NCBI GenBank assembly: GCA_964623885.1
Contig: CAZUVM010000071.1
Span: forward strand, 1-26,613
DNA from: CAZUVM01 sp964623885
GTDB taxonomy: Bacteria; Verrucomicrobiota; Verrucomicrobiia; Limisphaerales; UBA8199
DNA: 26,613 nt
Direction: 5' to 3'
Part shown: piece by piece, positions 1 through 7,651 of the stretch
Position numbering within the stretch: the first letter of the stretch is position 1
How the letters are laid out: the number at the start of each line of letters is the position of its first letter
Notes under the pieces: model-generated
Databases searched by the model: none
Told to the model about the DNA's origin: nothing
The model's input: the letters and a program-made list of their open reading frames with translations, nothing else
Translations under genes and position numbers: made by a program

Positions 1-48
1 CTTCTCCAAAACTTCAATTCGGGTCGACTGACTCATGTTTTTATCCAT
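1..48 (-). CDS. possible 5' end of a divergent gene, cut by the window edge
   Basis: Reading leftward, an open frame with two in-frame ATGs (at 48 and 36) runs without a stop to the window edge. It gives MDKNMSQSTRIEVLEK, or MSQSTRIEVLEK from the inner ATG. The composition (polar start, then a likely amphipathic helix) is compatible with a real N-terminus, and the gene would be divergent from sucA. Only 12-16 codons are visible, so no family can be named, and chance openness is quite possible. A purine-rich GGAATGG lies at the outer ATG but is not a clear Shine-Dalgarno. Confidence 0.3.
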   Translation of the reverse strand, partial: MDKNMSQSTRIEVLEK

Positions 49-56
49 TCCGGCCA

Positions 57-138
57 GGGTAACCCGACTTTTGGCACAACGTATCGTTTTACCGCTCTTT
101 CAACCCCCTCCCGGGTAACAATACTTTTGGCGCAATTC
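57..138. repeat. imperfect direct repeat upstream of sucA
   Basis: Two copies of a roughly 25-bp word occur 56 bp apart. The first begins gggtaac at 57 and contains acttttggcacaa. The second begins gggtaac at 113 and contains acttttggcgcaa. They lie in the divergent intergenic region, immediately left of a palindrome. They could be paired protein-binding sites or a decayed tandem duplication; the sequence does not decide. Confidence 0.45.
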
Positions 139-158
139 GACAGGCATGCATGCTGTCG
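138..158. promoter_or_regulatory. near-perfect 20-bp palindrome, candidate operator
   Basis: cgacag and ctgtcg flank the self-complementary core catgcatg. Removing the single extra g at 144 leaves a perfect 20-bp palindrome. It sits about 100 bp upstream of the sucA start, in a divergent intergenic region, which is a usual place for a dimeric repressor site. No regulator is identified, so the operator role is inference. Confidence 0.4.
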
Positions 159-184
159 GAATAGTTTGAGTGGGGTGAGGTTAT

Positions 185-283
185 ATGCCAGATTCGAACG
201 GAAAAGCGCCTGCGCGGCATGGGCTTCCTGAGCGGGCAAAATGCGGACTAGACAATGCCAACCACCAACGGACACAACCCTGA
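185..283 (+). CDS. possible 32-aa leader ORF overlapping the sucA start
   Basis: An ATG at 185 follows a purine-rich, Shine-Dalgarno-like stretch (ggggtgagg, 172-180) by 4 nt. The frame runs 32 codons to TGA at 281-283. It overlaps the first 29 nt of sucA in another frame. sucA itself has no visible ribosome site and has an in-frame TAG six bases before its ATG. Translation of this short ORF could therefore bring ribosomes to the sucA start. The peptide (MPDSNGKAPARHGLPE...) resembles nothing I know, and it may simply be chance. Confidence 0.25.
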   Translation: MPDSNGKAPARHGLPERAKCGLDNANHQRTQP

Positions 284-3077
284 GAATCTCGGAACAGTCA
301 ACTTGGCATTCCTGGAAGGACTTTACGAAGATTACCTTCGGAATCCGGATTCAGTGCCGGTGGATTGGCGCGACTATTTCGCAAAAATAGCGGAGGGCGA
401 GTTCCGGTTCCCGAAGCCGCGGTTTGGTCCTTCGTTCCAGCCGTTCAGCATTTTTAATCCACCCAGTGTTTCGCGGCGAGCCACGCCAGGACGGCTGGCG
501 GACAGTGAGATCGCAGCCATGCAGGACCGCGTCTACCTGCTCACTCGGTTGTACCGGGTACGCGGCCATCGTATTGCGCAGGTCGACCCCCTGGGGCTGC
601 CTCGACCGATTCCACCGGAACTGACGCCGGAATTCTTTGGCTTTACCGAAGCCGACATGGACCAGCCGGTGTACAGCGAGACGTTCCAGTTCGATGGCCC
701 GCTCACGCTGGGCAAGCTGCTCGAAAGATTACGCAACACTTACTGCCGTTCGATTGGTGTGCAGTACATGCACATTGACAATCTCAGCGTGCGGCGCTGG
801 CTGCAGCGGCGCATGGAACCGACGGAAAACCGGCTGCAGCTCTCGCGAGAGGAACAGTTGCGCATCCTGACGCGGCTGACCGACGCCGTCACATTCGAGG
901 AATTCATCCGCAAAAAATTTGTCGGCGCGAAGACGTTTTCGCTGGATGGATCCGAGAGCTTGATTCCGCTGCTCGACCTGGCGATCGAAAAGGCGGGAGA
1001 GCAAGGCATACGTGAGATTGTCTTTGGAATGGCCCACCGTGGCCGGCTCAACGTGCTGGCGAACATTGTGGGCAAGAGCGCCCGGCAAATTTTCCGCGAA
1101 TACGCGGATACGGATTGGAAATCCTATTCCGGCCGCGGTGACGTGAAGTATCATCTTGGGCACAGCACCGATTGGACCACGACCAAGGGCGCGCCCATAC
1201 ACTTGTCGCTTTGTTTCAACCCGAGCCACTTGGAATTCGTCAATCCGGTAGCCTTGGGCCGAACACGGGCGAAACAAGATCGGGTGGGTGATGCGGAAAG
1301 GCGCCAGGGCCTGACCTTGCTGATTCACGGTGATGCCGCCTTTGCTGGGGAAGGCATCGTGCAGGAAACGCTGAACTTGAGCCAGCTCCCCGCCTATGGC
1401 GTGGGCGGCACCTTGCACGTGGTGATCAACAACCAGATTGGGTTCACCACTAGCCCTGAAGAGGCACGTTCGAGCACTTACGCGACGGACATCGCCAAGA
1501 TGCTTCAGATCCCCATTTTCCACGTCAACGGTGAGGACCCGGAAGCTGTAGCGCAAGTTGTGCGGTTGGCGATGGACTTCCGTTTCGAGTTTAAACGCGA
1601 CGTCGTGATTAACATGTACGGCTATCGCCGCCTCGGTCATAACGAGGGCGACGAACCAGCGTTCACTCAACCGGTACTTTACCAGGCGATTGCGAAACGG
1701 AAATCCGTCCGGGAAGGCTATCTCGAGCACCTGCTCGCGCTGTGCGAAGTGACGCGCGCCGAGGCCGACGCGCTCGCGGCAGCACGTCGTGAACTGCTGG
1801 AAAAGGAGTTGTCCGCGTCACAAACCGCCAAACCACCCGGAGCGCCCGACCAGCTTCGAGGTATGTGGGCAAACTATAAGGGGGGGCCAGAACCGCTCGA
1901 TGACCAGGTTCAAACCGGAGTGCCCCGCGACCAACTGGCAGGCTGGATGGAAGCGCAGGCAAAGGTGCCGGCAGATTTCCATCCTCATCCTAAGATCAAG
2001 AAACTGTTGCAGACGCGCCAAGAAATGGCGACCGGCCAGGAACCGTTGGATTGGGCTGCCGCTGAGTCACTGGCGTTTGCGAGCCTGGCCTGCGGAGGAT
2101 GCCGGATTCGGCTCACCGGCCAGGACGCGGAGCGAGGGACGTTTAGCCAGCGGCACTCGGTTTTGCACGATTATCAGGATGGACATACTTATACCCCGCT
2201 GCGGCACCTCGCACCCGGCCAGGCGCCAGTCGAGATCTTCAACAGCCCTTTGTCCGAAGTCGGCGTGCTCGGGTTCGAATATGGTTATAGCCTCGATTAT
2301 CCTGACGGGCTAGTGCTCTGGGAGGCGCAATTCGGGGACTTTTGGAACGTGGCCCAACCGATCGTGGATCAGTTCATCGCCAGCGCCGAGGAGAAATGGC
2401 AACGCCTGAGCGGCCTGGTTCTCTTGCTGCCCCACGGATACGAAGGGCAAGGACCGGAACACTCGAGCGGGCGACTGGACCGCTTCCTGATGCTCAGCGT
2501 GGAGGACAATGTGCAGGTGGTTTATCCTACGACCCCGGCGCAGTATTTTCATTGTTTGCGACGCCAGGCGCTCCGTCCGTGGCACAAACCGCTGGTGGTG
2601 ATGACCCCCAAAAGTCTGCTGCGCCACTCGCAGGTGGTTTCGACTCTCGAGGACTGCGCACAAGGGTCGTTTCAGCGGATTCTCCCCGACACGATGGGGA
2701 AACCCGGTGATCGGGTGAAGCGGATTCTCCTGTGCACCGGCAAGATCTATTATGAGCTCACCGAACATCGCGCGGAGACTAAACGCGAGGACATCGCCAT
2801 AATTCGACTTGAACAACTTTACCCCCTGCGCCCGGAAACGCTCGCTGCGGCGCTGGCCCAGTATCGCGACGGCACGCCGGTTTTCTGGGTCCAGGAAGAG
2901 CCCCAAAACATGGGAGCCTGGTTCTATATGCGAATCCACTTTGGCGAGAATCTGCTGGGGCGATTTCCCTTCGCCGGCATCAGCCGCGCACCGTCCGCCT
3001 CCCCCGCAACGGGGTCCCATCGCCGCCACAAACAGGAACAAGCGGAAATAATCAGTCGCGCATTTGGAGAGAAATGA
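255..3077 (+). CDS. sucA: 2-oxoglutarate dehydrogenase E1 component (thiamine diphosphate-dependent)
   Basis: This is the E1 subunit of the 2-oxoglutarate dehydrogenase complex, which decarboxylates 2-oxoglutarate in the TCA cycle and passes the succinyl group to the E2 lipoyl arm. At 940 aa it has the usual full length. The N-terminus has the E1o-type docking segment (NLAFLEGLYEDYL, about residues 14-26). GMAHRGRLNVLANI follows at about 257-270. The ThDP/Mg2+ motif begins at GDAAFAGEG (about 358) and ends at NNQIGF (about 391). The C-terminal transketolase-like half carries HGYEGQGPEHSSGR (about 727-740) and WVQEEPQNMGAW. The start is fixed by an in-frame TAG at 249-251. There is no clear Shine-Dalgarno. 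The gene is followed after 18 nt by the E2 gene, so the pair is almost certainly one operon. No E3 (lpd) is in the window. Confidence 0.97.
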   Translation: MPTTNGHNPENLGTVNLAFLEGLYEDYLRNPDSVPVDWRDYFAKIAEGEFRFPKPRFGPSFQPFSIFNPPSVSRRATPGRLADSEIAAMQDRVYLLTRLYRVRGHRIAQVDPLGLPRPIPPELTPEFFGFTEADMDQPVYSETFQFDGPLTLGKLLERLRNTYCRSIGVQYMHIDNLSVRRWLQRRMEPTENRLQLSREEQLRILTRLTDAVTFEEFIRKKFVGAKTFSLDGSESLIPLLDLAIEKAGEQGIREIVFGMAHRGRLNVLANIVGKSARQIFREYADTDWKSYSGRGDVKYHLGHSTDWTTTKGAPIHLSLCFNPSHLEFVNPVALGRTRAKQDRVGDAERRQGLTLLIHGDAAFAGEGIVQETLNLSQLPAYGVGGTLHVVINNQIGFTTSPEEARSSTYATDIAKMLQIPIFHVNGEDPEAVAQVVRLAMDFRFEFKRDVVINMYGYRRLGHNEGDEPAFTQPVLYQAIAKRKSVREGYLEHLLALCEVTRAEADALAAARRELLEKELSASQTAKPPGAPDQLRGMWANYKGGPEPLDDQVQTGVPRDQLAGWMEAQAKVPADFHPHPKIKKLLQTRQEMATGQEPLDWAAAESLAFASLACGGCRIRLTGQDAERGTFSQRHSVLHDYQDGHTYTPLRHLAPGQAPVEIFNSPLSEVGVLGFEYGYSLDYPDGLVLWEAQFGDFWNVAQPIVDQFIASAEEKWQRLSGLVLLLPHGYEGQGPEHSSGRLDRFLMLSVEDNVQVVYPTTPAQYFHCLRRQALRPWHKPLVVMTPKSLLRHSQVVSTLEDCAQGSFQRILPDTMGKPGDRVKRILLCTGKIYYELTEHRAETKREDIAIIRLEQLYPLRPETLAAALAQYRDGTPVFWVQEEPQNMGAWFYMRIHFGENLLGRFPFAGISRAPSASPATGSHRRHKQEQAEIISRAFGEK

Positions 3078-3095
3078 TCGGGAAATAAAGAACCT

Positions 3096-4313
3096 ATGTC
3101 CATCGAACTGAAAGTCCCCGAAGTCGGCGAATCAATCACCGAAGTGGAAATTGGCGGCTGGCTTAAAGCCGAAGGCGAGACGGTGAAGAAAGATGAGAGC
3201 TTGGTCACGCTCGAAAGCGAAAAGGCAACCGTCGAACTGCCTGCCCCTCAAGCCGGCGTGCTCGGGCGCATTTTAAAGAAGAAAGGGGAAACAGCCAGGG
3301 TTGGCGAGGCCATCGGACTGTTGGAAGCTAATGGGGCTGGCTCGACCCCGTCCGGTACGACAACGCCGAAAGCTGCGCCGGCCAAACCGGAACCAGCCAA
3401 ACCGAGCAAGCCTTTAGCCCAGGGGGCCGAGGCGCTCGTGATGCCTGCAGCCCAGATTGCCCTGGAACAACATGGCCTGCGCCCGGAACAGGTTCGGGGC
3501 ACCGGTCCCGGCGGGCGCATCCTCAAAGAAGATGTTCTGCGGCAGGTCCAACCGGTAACCGGCGCTGACGTTCCGCGCGAAACCTCTCCGAGCCTGAAGC
3601 CCGCCGCTGCCGGACGTGAAGAAGAAGTTGTCCCGATGAGCCGCTTGCGGCGAACGGTAGCCGAGCGGTTGGTTGGGGCTCAGCACAATGCGGCGTTGCT
3701 GACGACGTTCAACGAGATCGACATGGCCTCGGTCATCGCACTGCGCAAAGAGCATGGCGAGGCTTTTCAGCAGAAACACCAGGTCAAGCTCGGCTTCATG
3801 TCATTCTTCGTGAAAACCTGCGTCGATGCGCTGAAGCAATTCCCCGCGGTCAACGCTGAGGTTCGCGACACCAATGTTGTCTATCACAATTACTACGACA
3901 TCGGCGTCGCGGTCGGCAGCGGTCGCGGGCTGGTGGTCCCGGTGCTGCGCAACGCCGAACGGATGAGTTTCGCGGAGATCGAGGTGGCCATCGGCGACTT
4001 TGGCCGCCGCGCTAAGGATAACAAGCTGAAGGTCGAGGAGCTGCAAGGCGGCACATTTACGATCAGCAACGGCGGTGTTTACGGTTCGCTGCTCTCGACG
4101 CCGATCGTGAATCCGCCCCAGAGCGGGATTTTGGGGCTGCACGCCATCCAGGAACGGCCAGTCGCGCGCGAAGGCGTCGTCGTTATTCGCCCAATGATGT
4201 ATGTCGCGCTCACCTACGATCATCGCCTCGTCGATGGCCGCGAAGCAGTCTCATTCCTCAAAAGAATAAAAGATGTAATCGAAAATCCGGCGCGGATGCT
4301 AATGGAAGTGTGA
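3096..4313 (+). CDS. sucB: dihydrolipoyllysine-residue succinyltransferase (E2 of 2-oxoglutarate dehydrogenase)
   Basis: This is the E2 core subunit, which takes the succinyl group from E1 on a lipoyl-lysine and transfers it to CoA. Domains in order: lipoyl domain at residues 1-77 with the modified lysine K43 in ESEKATVE; a flexible Ala/Pro/Lys-rich linker at about 80-110; a peripheral subunit-binding domain at about 114-150 (VRGTGPGGRILKEDV); and the acyltransferase domain from about 178 to the end. The catalytic motif DHRLVDGREA carries H376 and D380. The length of 405 aa is normal for SucB with a single lipoyl domain. Its position 18 nt after sucA supports the 2-oxoglutarate rather than the pyruvate complex. 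The ribosome site is weak, so translational coupling to sucA is likely. Confidence 0.96.
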   Translation: MSIELKVPEVGESITEVEIGGWLKAEGETVKKDESLVTLESEKATVELPAPQAGVLGRILKKKGETARVGEAIGLLEANGAGSTPSGTTTPKAAPAKPEPAKPSKPLAQGAEALVMPAAQIALEQHGLRPEQVRGTGPGGRILKEDVLRQVQPVTGADVPRETSPSLKPAAAGREEEVVPMSRLRRTVAERLVGAQHNAALLTTFNEIDMASVIALRKEHGEAFQQKHQVKLGFMSFFVKTCVDALKQFPAVNAEVRDTNVVYHNYYDIGVAVGSGRGLVVPVLRNAERMSFAEIEVAIGDFGRRAKDNKLKVEELQGGTFTISNGGVYGSLLSTPIVNPPQSGILGLHAIQERPVAREGVVVIRPMMYVALTYDHRLVDGREAVSFLKRIKDVIENPARMLMEV

Positions 4314-4344
4314 CGAATGTCTTCCCCGCCCGAAGCATTGTAGC

Positions 4345-4387
4345 GCAGACCTCCGAGTCTGCCGTATCGCAGGCTTCCTAGCCTGCG
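4345..4387. repeat. double-hairpin intergenic repeat
   Basis: Two short hairpins lie side by side. The first is gcagac/gtctgc with loop ctccga (4345-4362). The second is cgcaggc/gcctgcg with loop ttccta (4368-4387). The layout, a GC-rich arm around a six-base CT/purine loop, matches a style of dispersed palindromic repeat I associate with Verrucomicrobiota. It sits 32 nt after sucB, but without a T-run it is not a typical intrinsic terminator. Confidence 0.6.
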
Positions 4388-4467
4388 AACGCATCAATCT
4401 GGCGCACAAAAAACAGACCTCGATTGCGATTTAAACAAACCTATAGCCACGCGCCATGGCAATGTCT

Positions 4468-4494
4468 CCCTCTCCCCATCGGATGGGGAGAGGG
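4468..4494. repeat. 13-bp-arm perfect palindrome
   Basis: ccctctccccatc (4468-4480) and its exact complement gatggggagaggg (4482-4494) flank a single g. It is followed by tcgggatgagggg. A degenerate relative with the same catcggatgg core lies at 25202-25229, so this is a dispersed repeat family rather than a unique site. It lies between two convergent genes (sucB and the gene at 4546-5394) and could stop transcription from either side, though there is no T-run. Confidence 0.65.
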
Positions 4495-4545
4495 TCGGGA
4501 TGAGGGGCTGCCATTCTGCGGCTATGATATTATTTTAAACCACTC

Positions 4546-5394
4546 CTACGGCAGCGCTACATCCTTCAGATCAAACCTTACGTTGGTGATTTTCCTGTCC
4601 GAAACCACCTTCACCACCAGTTTCATCGAGTCATCCAACGCTTTCGTCAGGCTGAGCGATCTCTGCACCGGTCCGCCGTTCATAGACCAACTCGACATCC
4701 CAGTCGACACCCTCTTGCCGGCGCCGTCCACGATCTCAATCGAAGCGAGCGCGTTGTCATCCCCCGTGCATTGCAGGCTCACCGATCGGACATTGTCCCC
4801 GGACGGCACCGTAATCGTCACGCCAACGGGACAATCCTTCGGCACGGGCACTTCCGTTTTTCCGCCGCGTTTCAGGCCGCCGACTTCCACTGTGTTTGTC
4901 TTTCCGCCATCGGATACGTCCAGCGAACCGCGCAAACGCGCAATCCTGGCCGCCGCCCGGGCCGGTACTGCCAGCCCGATCTCCACTTGCGGTTTCACGC
5001 TTTCTGGATTCTTGCCAAAATTGGAATTCCGGAAGAAAGCGTTCCCATAATCTCTGAACTTCGAAGCATCGTGGAAAGTGTCGTGGCGAAGCGTCAGGCT
5101 GGCTCCGGTGCTGTCCGTGGCTTCGTCGAGTTTCACATGGCCATACTGTGTAGCCGACTCCGCTTCCGGCCCCTCCAACGCCATGGTCAATTTCAGTGAT
5201 GCGGGTGTTCGACTGACCTTATCGTCTTTGAAAATCAACGCGCGCGTCTCTTCGATACGCTGCGGCGTGACTTCCACCGCCGCCTGCGCCACACCTTGCC
5301 CGGCACAGAGGAAGATAGCGATCATGCCGCCCGCTCGGAAACACAGCAGGTTCCAAAGCCGGCGAAGAGCGATTCCAGGAATTAGTGTTTTCAT
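4546..5394 (-). CDS. exported hypothetical protein
   Basis: This 282-aa protein is not assigned to a named family. The N-terminus has basic residues (RR at 11-12), a hydrophobic stretch at about 21-35 and a plausible signal peptidase site near AQA-AVE (about 36-39), so it is probably secreted to the periplasm or surface. The rest is rich in beta-forming sequence without clear enzyme motifs. The ending (ITNVRFDLKDVALP) resembles the C-termini of several uncharacterised exported proteins in the Planctomycetes-Verrucomicrobia group (recollection, not a search). A weak aggtaac lies about 8 nt before the ATG. The gene is convergent with sucB and divergent from the membrane protein at 5559. Confidence 0.75.
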   Translation of the reverse strand: MKTLIPGIALRRLWNLLCFRAGGMIAIFLCAGQGVAQAAVEVTPQRIEETRALIFKDDKVSRTPASLKLTMALEGPEAESATQYGHVKLDEATDSTGASLTLRHDTFHDASKFRDYGNAFFRNSNFGKNPESVKPQVEIGLAVPARAAARIARLRGSLDVSDGGKTNTVEVGGLKRGGKTEVPVPKDCPVGVTITVPSGDNVRSVSLQCTGDDNALASIEIVDGAGKRVSTGMSSWSMNGGPVQRSLSLTKALDDSMKLVVKVVSDRKITNVRFDLKDVALP

Positions 5395-5483
5395 GCAACT
5401 GTTACCTATTTTTCAGCTGGAAATAGCAAGCCGCGTGCCCAGTCTGGTCCCCCCAGAACACCGTTCGCGCATCCCGCGTCCCA

Positions 5484-5518
5484 CATCACGTTTCACGTTT
5501 CACGCATCACGTTGCGCG
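5484..5518. repeat. 7-bp tandem repeat (heptads around tcacg)
   Basis: Five consecutive heptads are visible: catcacg, tttcacg, tttcacg, catcacg and a degenerate ttgcgcg. The array lies between two divergent genes (starts at 5394 and 5559). Less regular heptad-like words (gcgcatc, ccgcgtc) precede it. It may be simple slippage or a dispersed repeat typical of the lineage. An effect on the flanking promoters is possible but not shown. Confidence 0.55.
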
Positions 5519-5558
5519 ATTACTGGACCTTGCCAGGCCGATCCTCTACCTTCGCACC

Positions 5559-6329
5559 ATGGACGAAACCTTCGCCCATTTTCGCCAGCTCGACTCCGAT
5601 AAGATCGTCGAGACAATCAAGGCGTTGCGTGACCGAATCGAGGAACGGTTTCCCGGGTCCGGACTTGGCCAGGTCATCGGTGAATTGCTGCTGGTTGCGC
5701 AAGAGACGGTCGAACGCATGCGTTGGATTCAGCGACCGCACCTGGCGTTGCGCGCAGTGGCGGTCGCTTTGAGCCTCGTGCTGGTTGGGCTGTTCGTGGC
5801 GTTGATCACCCATATTCACAAGATCAGCTTCGATGAGTTCACCAATTTCATGCAAGGGCTCGACGCCAGCATTGGGTCCATGGTGTTCATCGGCGCCGCG
5901 GTAATATTTTTTCTGAGTTGGGAAAAACGCATCAAACGGCACCGCGCGCTAAAAGCTGTCCACGAACTCCGCGCGCTGGCGCACATTATCGATATGCACC
6001 AGTTGACGAAGGACCCCGAGCGCGCGTTGCAAGGTCATCCGGTGGGTTCAGCCCGCAAGCGGGTATTGACGCCGTTCCAGCTCGCGCGATACCTGGATTA
6101 CTGCAGCGACGCCATGGCATTAATCAGCAAGATCGCCGCCCTGTACAGCCAAGGTTTCCAGGACGAAGTGCTGCTGGATGCCGTGGACGACGTCGAAGAC
6201 TTGACGGCAGGGTTCTCGCGAAAAATCTGGCAGAAGATCACGATCCTCGAAAACCTGGACAATATCGAAGCCGGAGCGGCCGACACGAAATTCACGGGCG
6301 CGGGTGTTCGCCCTGCTGCCACGTCTTAG
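5559..6329 (+). CDS. membrane protein of unknown function with two transmembrane helices
   Basis: The protein is 256 aa. Residues 1-60 are mostly helical and charged. There are two hydrophobic segments at about 62-85 and 104-121, separated by a short loop. A long helical, probably cytoplasmic domain follows, with acidic and basic patches (for example VDDVEDL near residue 210). There is no signal peptide and no recognisable catalytic motif. The topology would put both ends in the cytoplasm. The ATG at 5559 has no clear Shine-Dalgarno. The gene ends four bases before an inverted-repeat element at 6333. I do not recognise a family. Confidence 0.75.
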   Translation: MDETFAHFRQLDSDKIVETIKALRDRIEERFPGSGLGQVIGELLLVAQETVERMRWIQRPHLALRAVAVALSLVLVGLFVALITHIHKISFDEFTNFMQGLDASIGSMVFIGAAVIFFLSWEKRIKRHRALKAVHELRALAHIIDMHQLTKDPERALQGHPVGSARKRVLTPFQLARYLDYCSDAMALISKIAALYSQGFQDEVLLDAVDDVEDLTAGFSRKIWQKITILENLDNIEAGAADTKFTGAGVRPAATS

Positions 6330-6332
6330 AGC

Positions 6333-6454
6333 GTGTTTGGAAAATGTTGACGGACCGCGAGCGGTCCCCGCTCGCAGCGGTCGGAATGGTGCCTGCGCGC
6401 AGCCTGAGGCCTGGGCGGCAAGACTCCGACTCGACTTCAACATTTTCCAAACAC
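6333..6454. repeat. 122-bp element with perfect 18-bp terminal inverted repeats
   Basis: gtgtttggaaaatgttga (6333-6350) is repeated as its exact complement at 6437-6454. The 86-bp interior contains further foldback sequence, such as gcgagcgg/ccgctcgc around 6357-6375. The element starts four bases after the stop of the upstream gene and ends 53 bases before the kinase ATG. It encodes no protein of its own, although the kinase frame stays open across it. It could be a MITE-like non-autonomous element or a structured RNA. I see no target-site duplication. Confidence 0.65.
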
Positions 6455-6507
6455 AGTCTTTGTTTTTTGCGCGACAAACATTCGCGGTCGTGCATTCTAT
6501 CGCGCTC

Positions 6508-7590
6508 ATGAATTACGGTTTAAATATTCATCCTGCCGGCGGGCTGGACCTCCTCTCGCTCGGCGCTCTGGTGCACCGCCTGGACCCGGGCATCATCCCT
6601 TTCCGCAAAGCCACTAAATGCCAGATCCATGTCAGCGGCGGTGAGTTCAACGTGGCAGCGAATCTTTCGGATTGTTTCCGGCTTCAGACAGCCATCGCCA
6701 CGGCAATGGTTGATTATCCGGTGGGCGACCTGATCGCCGAACGCGTGAGGGCAATGGGCGTCAGACCGTTTTACAAGCATTTCAAGCACGACGGTGTGAA
6801 CGGTCCGAATATGGCGACCGTGTATAGCGATCGCGGCCAGGGCGTGCGCGCGCCGGTGGTCTTTTACAACCGGTGCAACGAAGCCGGCGCCCTGCTCAAG
6901 CCGGGCGACTTCGATTGGAAAAGCATGTTCGCCGGCGGGCTGCGCTGGTTTCATAGCGGCGGCATTTTCGCCGCCCTTTCACCAACGACCGCGGAAACGA
7001 TTATCGAAGGCATGCAGGCCGCCAAGGCGGCCGGCGCCATCGTCTCGTTTGACCTGAACTACCGCGCCAAGCTTTGGAACATTTCCGGCGGACATGACCG
7101 CGCGGTGGCCGTGCTGGATCGGATCGTGAAGAATGTGGATGTGTTGGTCGGCAACGAAGAAGACTTACAGATGGGGCTGGGAGTGCCAGGCCCCAAAGTC
7201 GCCGCCAAATCTAAACTCGATCCCAGCGCCTTCATTGGAATGATCGATACGGTTACCAAAAAGCATCCCCAGCTCAAGGTGCTGGCCACAACCTTGCGTG
7301 AAGTCCATTCCACCAATCGCCACAGTTGGAGCGCGGTGGCGTGGATCAACGGCAAGACTTTCGTGGCGCCCACTTGCGAGCTCGACGTCTACGACCGGGT
7401 TGGTGGCGGGGACGGTTTCGCCGCCGGGTTCATTTACGGGTTGCTCACGGGCGAACCCGAGGAACAGGCAGTCAAGCTGGGCTGGGCCCATGGCGCGCTG
7501 CTGACGACATTCCCGGGCGACACGACGATGGCGACGCTCGAACAGGTCCGCGCTCTGGCCCAGGGCGGCTCAGCAAGGATTCAACGGTAG
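6508..7590 (+). CDS. kdgK: PfkB-family sugar kinase, probably 2-dehydro-3-deoxygluconokinase
   Basis: This ATP-dependent ribokinase-family enzyme probably phosphorylates 2-keto-3-deoxygluconate to KDPG in hexuronate or Entner-Doudoroff catabolism. From the ATG at 6508 the protein is 360 aa. The N-terminal PfkB motif (VSGGEFNVAANL) is at about residues 47-58. SFDLNYRAKLW (about 181-191) is typical of KDG kinases. The C-terminal motif DRVGGGDGFAAG carries the catalytic base D302. The frame is open back to 6304, but that part overlaps the upstream gene and the inverted-repeat element and has no kinase homology, so 6508 is preferred. The stop TAG (7588-7590) lies inside a dispersed repeat word. 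The substrate is inferred from motifs; fructokinase or another PfkB specificity is possible. Confidence 0.85.
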   Translation: MNYGLNIHPAGGLDLLSLGALVHRLDPGIIPFRKATKCQIHVSGGEFNVAANLSDCFRLQTAIATAMVDYPVGDLIAERVRAMGVRPFYKHFKHDGVNGPNMATVYSDRGQGVRAPVVFYNRCNEAGALLKPGDFDWKSMFAGGLRWFHSGGIFAALSPTTAETIIEGMQAAKAAGAIVSFDLNYRAKLWNISGGHDRAVAVLDRIVKNVDVLVGNEEDLQMGLGVPGPKVAAKSKLDPSAFIGMIDTVTKKHPQLKVLATTLREVHSTNRHSWSAVAWINGKTFVAPTCELDVYDRVGGGDGFAAGFIYGLLTGEPEEQAVKLGWAHGALLTTFPGDTTMATLEQVRALAQGGSARIQR

Positions 7591-7637
7591 GGACGCCCTC
7601 GCCCCGTGCCTATCGACGCCGCGTGAGGACACGCGGC
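7586..7637. repeat. intergenic palindromic repeat that includes the kdgK stop codon
   Basis: The 13-base word cggtagggacgcc occurs here, beginning at 7586, and again at 25101-25113 after ppdK. Here it contains the kdgK stop TAG. It is followed by a perfect hairpin, gccgcgtg-agga-cacgcggc (7618-7637). There is no T-run. It lies between convergent genes kdgK and the NIPSNAP gene and may separate their transcripts. Confidence 0.6.
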
Positions 7638-7651
7638 CTACAGAAGGCACT

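Noticed and set aside
33..275. 80-aa minus-strand frame upstream of sucA
   Set aside because: No motif; it crosses the palindrome and repeats and overlaps the sucA start.
729..1730. 333-aa minus-strand open frame inside sucA
   Set aside because: It is fully antisense to the conserved E1 catalytic core, has no recognisable motif, and arises from GC-rich codon use on the other strand.
4468..4494. Intrinsic terminator after sucB
   Set aside because: The palindrome is perfect but has no T-run, starts 155 nt from the stop, and has a degenerate relative elsewhere, so a dispersed repeat is the better reading.
5484..5518. CRISPR-like array
   Set aside because: Units are only 7 bp with no spacers, and no cas genes are present.
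6304..6507. N-terminal extension of the KDG kinase frame
   Set aside because: It overlaps the end of the upstream gene and the inverted-repeat element and has no kinase homology; the PfkB fold starts after the ATG at 6508.
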